Source of the DNA: Arion vulgaris
Taxonomy: Eukaryota; Mollusca; Gastropoda; Stylommatophora; Arionidae
Direction: 5' to 3'
NCBI GenBank assembly: GCA_020796225.1
Contig: CM036764.1
Coordinates: 27,964,450 to 28,028,449, forward strand
Length of the DNA stretch: 64,000 bases
Shown: positions 47,801 through 57,000 of the stretch, in pieces
How the letters are laid out: every line of letters starts with the position of its first letter
Numbering within the stretch: the stretch's first letter is position 1
The notes under the pieces: model-generated
Seen by the model: only the letters and a program-made list of their open reading frames with translations
What the model was told of the DNA's origin: nothing
The model's database searches: none
Position numbers and translations under genes: made by a program

Positions 47801-50800
47801 AATCCAGGATGAGCTAAAAATCCCTGTAAACAGAAAACTGCTACGGCTGAAACTGGGCAAAGGAATTTTTAGCCTGCTGGAACCTATATGCGAGCACTGC
47901 GAGGAGGAAAACACAGTAGAACACTTCTTACTACACTGCCAGAAATATCAGCAACACAGAACACAACTAGAGCAACACTTTAAAGACAGAAATATACAAT
48001 GGCATATAGGACATATGCTGGGACATGACGCCCCTCGAGAAACACAACAGCTGGTCAAACAATACATAACAAGATCCAAGCATGAAATATAAAAAATCAC
48101 ACAAGCCAGATCAACACAAAATGCCCTTATCAGGGCAGCACCCGGACAGACACAAAAATGCCATTTTCAGGGCCGAGAACACAGACCAACATCCCTCAAG
48201 AAACCCTGAAGATGGTCATTAAAGAACAAGTTAGGACAAGACAACTACAAGAGGCTCCCCATCTCCACCATTACAAGGGACAAACAACTAGGTGATCGGT
48301 CCTTATCAGGGCCAGGGTGCTTCTCAGCGCCAGATCATACCACACTGGGAAACTAGACAAAGACTGGGAGAGGGAGGAGTATGGGTCAAAATCTGGTTGG
48401 GGAGGGCTCTTAGGGGTTGGGAGGGGGGGGATGGGTGGGGTTGGGAGGAGGGTGTATTAGGGCGGGTTAGGGGTACCGGGTGGGAAGGGGGTATTGGAGG
48501 GAGAGGTTGGGGGAGGTTTTAGGAATATAAATAGTTTTCAAAGTAGTTAAAAACCAAAATAGTTAGAATAGAAGCACTGGTCTTAGTCTATTATAAAAAC
48601 ACTGCCACCAATTACTAGATCACATCTCTATGTAGACCGCCAGCCAGGATCCGACATGACAACGCCAGCTAGACAAGATACACAGACCAAGACCAAATGT
48701 CCTTATTAGGACAAGTAGACCAAGACCAAATGTCCTTATTAGGACAAACAGACCAAGACCAAATGTCCTTATTAGGACAAACAGACCATGACCAAATGTC
48801 CTTATTAGGACAAACTGACCAAGACCAAATGTCCTTATTAGGACAAACTGACCAAGACCAAATGTCCTTATTAGGACAAACAGACCATGACCAAATGTCC
48901 TTATTAGGACAAACTGACCAAGACCAAATGTCCTTATTAGGACAAACTGACCAAGACCAAATGTCCTTATTAGGACAAACTGACCAAGACCAAATGTCCT
49001 TATTAGGACAAACTGACCAAGACCAAATGTCCTTATTAGGACAAACAGACCAAGACCAAATGTCCTTATTAGGACAAACTGACCAAGACCAAATGTCCTT
49101 ATTAGGACAAACTGACCAAGACCAAATGTCCTTATTAGGACAAACAGACCAAGACCAAATGTCCTTATTAAGACATTCACAGATAAAAACACAGTCCACA
49201 CCAGGACAAGTCCCAGGCCACATGGCCACACCAAGAAAAAAGGCCAATACGACCTGATATAACCAAAAAGACATATGTCTTAGGTTGAAAGGGCGTGCCT
49301 CGGCCACATAGAGGCTTAACCCACCACCAAACAAACAAACAATGTTATTACGTCTCTCACGGGGTAATTACGTCCCTTTTATTCCGAGTCCCGAATACAC
49401 TTCTCAATAATATGAGTGGTGAGTGAACTGGTCATAGTTACTCTATTACATAGTCACTTCCGCCATCATACAGTACAGTCACTTCCAGCTTTATACAGTA
49501 CAGTCACTTCCGCCATCATACAGTACAGTCACTTCCAACTTTATACAGTACAGTCACTTCCAGCTTTATACAGTACAGTCACTTCTAGCTTTATACAGTA
49601 CAGTTACTTCCAACTTTATACAGTACAGTCACTTCCAGCTTTATACAGTACAGTCACTTCTAGCTTTATACAGTACAGTCACTTCCAGCTTTATACAGTA
49701 CAGTCACTTCTAGCTTTATACAGTACAGTCACTTCCAGCTTTATACAGTAGGGGGTGAAAGTAATCCGATGACAATTTTAAAGATGTCTCTTTGTTGATA
49801 GACATTTTGTTTTAGACGATGACGGATAACAGAAACTGAAGGTTAAACAAGTGACGGTTAATCCAGGTTTTACTGTACTTAAGTTGTGAGACTTATCTCT
49901 TGGCTGATTTTTATGTGAATATACTAGTTAATGAAGTAATGGCGTTTTAGAGGATTATCTGGAAGTACTAGTTACTAAAACTGGACCAAACAATGACTGA
50001 GTGAATATACTGGTTATTGAGATAGAAACTTCAGCAGATTGATTGATTAATCGACTGATTTATTGATTTATTGATTGAGAGGACCATCATCATTGCACTT
50101 TGGTAAATAACCGTGTGCGCTTCTATCTCTTTCTTGCACAGGAAGAGTTCAAAGACAGTGCACGAATTTCGAAGTACCTGCGATGGTCCCCGTTTGTAAT
50201 TTTGAATATGGCAAATAAAGTGTTGTAGAAGTGTTGTTTTAATCTTTTTTAATGAATTGTATGTAATTGAACGTATGAGTGTGAAACATGGACATTTAAT
50301 AAAGCAGTGGAAAAACATATATGTGCTTTCGAATATAAGTATTATAGAAGACTCCTTCGTATATCTTGGACAGAGAAGAGAACAAATAGATCTATTCAGA
50401 AAGAACTCAAAATTTAAGAAAATTGGCTGATGCTAGAAATACGAAAGAGAAAATTGAGATATTTTGGACATATAAAAAAAACATGAAGGACTGGAGAAGA
50501 CCATCATGGAAGGAAGCATACCGGCAAAGAGAAGAAGAGGAAGACCACGGAAAAGATGGATTCAGGATGTAACTGATGGTTTGAAAATAACGGCTGCAGA
50601 GACAGGACATCTGGCCTGTGAGAGAGAGAGAAATTCCGAAAGACTGTTGGGGTGGCAAAGTTCTGCTCAGGACAAGCTATTTGATAATGATGATGTAATT
50701 GAATAAATATAGTAACCGATCCATATCAACTGATAGATTGCAAGATATAAGAGTAGTCTTATCAATCAAAATCGAACTGGTACGGTCAGTCGCTGAACGT

Positions 50801-53800
50801 TGTTGGAGACATTGCGAAGGAGATCGGAACACACCTACGAACATGTCCGAAGTGCAACGAAGATATTCCAAAATAAAACTGAAACTGAATTAATATAATA
50901 GTGAGACATAGGTGATTTAATAGGTGACTGGAGGAAATGAAATGCTTGAGGAAGGCAGTGGGAGTCACCAGGAAAGACAGATTACAAAATGAGGACATCA
51001 GAAGCAGAGTGGGCATAACTTCATACACTGAATACATCGAAAGGCAACAAATGCAGTGGCTTGGACATTTAATGAGAATGAAATACAACCAACCACCAAT
51101 AACAGCATACAATAAAAGAGATCTGGTACTAGAGCTAAGGGAAGACCAAGAAAAGATGGATAGACAATATCAAGACCACACTACATAAACACGGATACAA
51201 CACAACAAGGGCGACTCATCTAGCCCTAAAACACAAATTAAAGCTCCCATCCCTACGCTTAACGGCAAGAATGGACAGCCAACTACATCTTCCACCTGGG
51301 AATAAACAATATACAATAGACTGGAGGAATTAAAAGTTAATGAGACAATTGATAGTCAACCGTTTGATACCTGTAGGAAAATGGTGTACGGTCTCCATCC
51401 TAAAGAACCGAGCCTGATAGCTTGTGTCCTAGCCTCGTCTCTTCTTGCCTGAAAACCTGAACCTTGAGATGTTACAATGATTAATAAGTTGTTCTGTAAC
51501 CTTGGAGCGGACACCATTTCCATTCCTCTGAACGTCCAGGAACCAGCCTGAATGACCAGTAAAGAAAACATTAAGTAATTATTAGCTAAACATTGCCTTC
51601 ATTTACTAGGTATTATTGTATGGTTAAAAACATGGACAATGATCATGCATTTAGAAGATATAATTAAGGTATTGTTGAGGTGCTGAATGAGGTCAAGACA
51701 TAGAGAAGGCTTATCATTAATATAAACAAGAGGCAGTCATCATTGAAGCAGGCATATAATGAGAAAGTGAGGTTTAGAACACATTGTAGCAACTGGGAAA
51801 GTCGAGGGGAGACGAGACAGAGAAAGACAGAGAGAGAATAGTGTGGGTAGCGTGACGTCATGGCACGGAAGAGCATCAGCATCTGAGATGATAGCAAATC
51901 CCAAAGACATAGATTTGGGGACTTCCATGATCGCCTACGCCAGCCGGCACGGCACTTGGATGTCTATATACATACGAATATGTCGTATGTTATGGGAAAA
52001 GAAAAGCAGACGAATAAAGAAGTTTTCGAAAAACTAGAATTACTACAGAAAATAACAATATTAAAAAATGTATTATTTTTCGAACACGTAAAGAGAGATA
52101 GCTTTTATATCAAAACCTTAAGCCATCTGTGAGTGCGGGTTCAATTCCGCGGGCTGGCAGAAAAGCCACAGGTTCTCCAGATTCTCGGTGTTCGTGGCAC
52201 CGAACCGAAGGGTTACGATGTCCATGGCACCGAACCGAAGAACTGAAAGCTCAAGTGCTTCTGGATCGGAAAAAAAAAATATATCAAAACCTTAAGTAGA
52301 AGAAAAGTTCAGTCAAAACAGAAATCGGTGGAAGAGGATAGTTCCAGGCACGAGTTTTACGTGAAACTAGAAGGACTGCGCAAATGATCTCACTGACCTG
52401 GCTAAGGAGACAACTATGCAGCACCATTAGTATAAAGACAGTGATTTTAATTAACTATTCAATTATTTGTGAAGAGCATATCATCGAATGGATTAGAGCG
52501 CGGAGACCTGTGTTCACTTCACGGTAAAGCCAAGAATTTTTTTTTTCAGTTGTAGGCATAAATGAATATGCCTAACCCGAACAGCTTCGCGGCGACTGTA
52601 CTAGCCATGTGGTTATAAAATTCCCCAGGCTCTCGTCCCACCTGTACTGATGATGATGATGCTCGTCCATCACGGGTGATGATGACCACACAAATTTTCA
52701 TCCAAGGGAATGTAGTTGCGCTATGTTTGTCTGTGTGTGCGTAGATGACTAGTGAGTCGGATACGGGCTTGAAATGTTCGTGTACAGTGTGGGCAAGGTA
52801 TACTTGCAGTTGGAAGTTTTACTGCCTTTCTGTTTTGACGTCTTTGCTCCATCCGTGCTGTTCTATCTACCTCGCAGGCCGAGGAACCGTGTCGAAGAAG
52901 TGTGCGCCAGGCTGATCTGCCTTGAGCAGCATTCTACCAGTTGTTGACATCTATGCCAAAAGATTTCATCGAGTTCTTGAGTGTATCTTTGAATCGCTTT
53001 TTCTGGCACCCCTGTACTACACTGCCCTAACAAGTGGTACTACAGACAGTAACGATCATTTTGTTTTAAAATTTGTTTAGTCAATTAATTGTGACAGAAA
53101 TAAATGCATGTTAAAAACAACGAATAGAAATCAACTACATTCTATTAACACAGACCTGTGAATAAGAACAGAACAGGAACCCATGATGACCCAGACTAAG
53201 AGGAGAAAATGGCAATGAGTCGGGTATACCCTACGGAAGACTCAGTCGAGTGTCACTAGACAAGCACTAGAGTAAAACCTGCAAGGAAAACGAAAAAGAG
53301 GACGTCCAAAACAGACCTGGAGGCGAAGTCTTCTTGAGGAACTGAAATGTGTTCTACTCCCCTGGGAGACACCATAAAATAAACCATACAGATACCGGGA
53401 AAAGTGTCGAATAACTGTTGCGGCTCTATATTTTGCTAGTAGCGGAGAGGAATAAGTGAGTAAGTACATTCTCTTACATTTGTTCCTGTTCCAATGTTGT
53501 TGATGCCGCCCAGTGCCTGGGATGGTGAACTTCCAGGGGGAAAGATTGTTACCTGGTTCGAACTAGAGCTGTATCCATAGGCTCCAACTCTGTGGAAAAT
53601 ATTCAGTTAAAGTGTACAGACGAATGCGTATTAAAGTTAACAGTTTTAACATAAACAAAACTTAGGTTTATTGAAATAGGGTAAGTATAACAATTTGAAT
53701 GTTGAAGGTAGCGTAGTGTTTAGTTCTCTCGGTGTTTAGGAGCGTGGTTCGGGCTTAATTCCCGAGTTGGAGTGGAATTTTTTTTTTCGAACGTAACGGC

Positions 53801-54021
53801 TCTCAGGTCGATCCAGCTTTAAGTTTGTATAAGAAAAGCACTGGGAAGTAAAAACAACCGACTGGATGCTGACCACATCTTCAATGGTGTGCCGATAGAC
53901 AAGGAAAAAATAAGGAGCCAACACCGAACTCTACAGTGCACCTCATAGTAGGAAAAACGGTTTCTGTACTTAACCTTTCTATGGAAAACATAGTTGGAAC
54001 CAGACCAGCATCTTTGCGATA

Positions 54022-54089
<68 letters not shown>

Positions 54090-57000
54090 GCGTAGTTATT
54101 AAAATTATAAAAATTTATTTGGTTTATTTTTTTAATTTTTTTATTTTGCACATTTCGGTAAACAGTTTCAGACACGGATTGAGCAAAAACGTCAAAATAC
54201 AAAAGCTTTAATACTCCCCACAAGTGCAAGTATTCCTTGCCCACACTGTAAAAGAACATTTCAAGCCCGCATTGGCCTCACTAGTCATCTACGAACACAC
54301 AGACAAACATAACGCAACTTCACTCCCTTGGACGAAAATTGTTGCCATCATCACCCGTCCCGTAATGGACGAGGAACATCATCATCAACTTTGCAATGAA
54401 GATCATCAAATGTGTTGGAACGTTACACATCGGCTATCTTGTCTGATATTAATGACACATATCTTGTGTCAAGTTTGTCTGTTTACAGGAGCTCATATTT
54501 AGCTCCGGTATTGAGAAACAAATATTATAACCATGAAACCCGACTCAGATTGCCATATTACAAGAGCTGACAAAGAAAGATCTGCGTATATTAAAAGAAA
54601 AAGCTACCGACAAAGAAGATACGAGCCTGTGCACACACATAAAAAAAAGAATAAATTGTGACTGAATAGGGCAAGAAAAATGTAAAGAAAACATGAGAAA
54701 GTGGTAAGAGTTGACTTCTCAGCATTTTGGAAGGCTCCAAGTTTTCAGTTCCTATCAGAAATTTGAAAGTCACAACTTCAGAGGATTTACAGTAACGTCA
54801 GTGACTAGTCTCAAATGTAAGTGAGATCTAATTCCTAGTCCTATCGAAGACGAAGGATAAAACGTATGTCCCGTGTTCATGTTGGTCACGTAAAAGAATC
54901 AAATGCAGTTGAACATCGACAAAATAGGCTGCAAAGCCGCTACCCAGACAAATAAAATTCCTTCACAAATTTTCACAATCTTCAAAATTACATCGGAGAC
55001 CCTCGCCGGTGCTACGGAGTTTGTGCATTGCCGCTGAGATCTTCCTGTGTAAGGAAGAGATTGGAGCACACATAGTTATTCAATGAAGTGCAATAATGAT
55101 GATCCTATCAATAAATCACAATCAATCACTCAATAACTAGTCAGAATTCTCTGCCAACTCATAAATTCTAAGTTTACATTTTCAGAGAGACTTTGGAATC
55201 GATTGCACTGTGGTAGAAACAATGTTGTACGGATGAGCACATATAGATGATCTCTAACACTGCACAGCGACACATTTGAAAATACAAATAAAAGAGAACA
55301 TGTAGTGGTTTTGAATGGAAACTGCAATAAGTGCAACACTATTGTAATTATATTATCTTATATCGTGTTACGCAGTGTGTTGCCAGGGCTCGCAAGGGGA
55401 GCAAAGAATAATAACACTGCAGCATGCAAGGCATGTTGTAAGAGGCAACTAAAGTAGGGGCCTAGGGAAGTTTCCCTAATAAATAAACAGCGTCGCAGAA
55501 ATCGGATGTGCTGGTCTACTAGTATACTCATAAATGTCACAACGTACACTCGCTTGTCGGTTAAGATCACATACAAATCCCGAGTGGTTTAATAAGTGGT
55601 CGATATAGCGTTTACAGAAGAAGAAGGAGAATATCGTTTTAAAATGAAGAACATGATGATGATGTGATATACTTACTGGAAGTTTGCAGCGTTTGCAACA
55701 AGACTATTTGTTAGGAAATTTGTTACTGCGTCCTTCAAGAGATTGAATGGAGTCAACACTCTGTCTGTTGATGATGCTCTTGCTGCGTTTTCAGACTGGT
55801 CAAAAAGGAACATAACCTCCGTCGGTGGACAGACTGATCAGATCAAGAAAATAATCATTAGTATTCAACTTAATCACATAGAATTGATTCTAACCACGGA
55901 GATCTTACAATACATACTTTTACCGATGCAGTGCCCCGTAAGTTTAGTTCTACTATCATCATCATCAAATAGCTTGTCCTGAGCAGAACTTTGCCACCCC
56001 AACAGTTCTTCGGAATTTCTTTCTAGCATAGGCCCGAAGTCCTCCCTCTGCAGCCGTCGTGTTCAAACCATGAGTTACATCCTGAATCCATCTTCTCTGT
56101 GGTCTTCCTCTTCTTCTCTTTTCAGGTATGACTCCGTCCATTATGGTCTTCAATCCAGCCCTTCGTTGTATTTTTATATGTCCAAAATACCACAATTTTC
56201 TCTTTTTTATTTGTAACATTAGTTAGTTTTATGTGATGTTGAATTTCTGGATAGATCTATTTGTTCTAGTCTTTGTCCATGATATACTGAGGACTATTCT
56301 GTAACACTTTATATTCGAAAGTACATATATGTTTTTCCACTGCTTTGTTAAATGCCCATTCTACCACCAACACTCCCAAAATATGCCATGTCATTTGATT
56401 CACTATGCTAAAGCGGTTTATTGAATTAATTGTGTTTAACAATTAAATAAGAGCGGCTCGTTCCATTTATCACTATAATACAATGAGCTTACTTCACCTA
56501 TATAAATATATAAATTCCGTCCATCACTAGCGATGATGACATCGGCTTAAGATGTGCGTTGCTGCACCTGTCTAGTGTGTGCATAGGACCCTTTAAAGTC
56601 ACGTCCGTGAATTCAATCCTGTACCAAATGTGGAACAAGCGTAATCAGGGTTGGACACTTGGATGTTGTGTGTTCTGTGTTTTTGTGAATCTCTTTTTTC
56701 GTGTCCCAGCCGTGCGACTATTCTCTGCTATACGAGTTACTCTTGAGTTGCCGCACTCTATTTGGTCTCTGTATGGAAGCTTTTCAGAGACATTTTAACG
56801 TGTCTTTTTTGTCCACCAATCCGTCATTTGACGCATCTAGCCCACCATACATTTGCTGTTTTAGGTGCGTTTGTCTGGCATCCGAACAACGAGATGGTCC
56901 CATCTCGCATGGACCTTCATCAACACAATATGGATACTTGGAACCTTGATTCTCTTGAGGACTATCTGAAATTATGTTCTGCCATTTTATTTTGAGCACT

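Larger units (their letters stand above)
45856..49875. mobile_element. pogo/Tigger-like DNA transposon, disrupted by a LINE
   Basis: 25-bp terminal inverted repeats: left CAGTAGAACCTCGATTAACC (then GTCAC), right in reverse CAGTAAAACCTGGATTAACC (then GTCAC), 2 mismatches. Flanked by TA at 45854-45855 and 49876-49877. It holds the C-terminal remnant of a pogo transposase at 46381-46540 on the minus strand, then a nested LINE and two minisatellites. Most of the transposase is gone, so it cannot move itself. Confidence 0.85.

Noticed and set aside
48620..49334. Long overlapping open frames of about 190-220 codons on both strands
   Set aside because: They are produced by a 33-bp stop-free tandem unit and occur in three frames. 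No start context or splice evidence.
49416..49751. 111-codon frame with repeating SLPALYSTVTSSFIQYS-like sequence
   Set aside because: Made by the 25-bp tandem repeat; three units shift through all frames.
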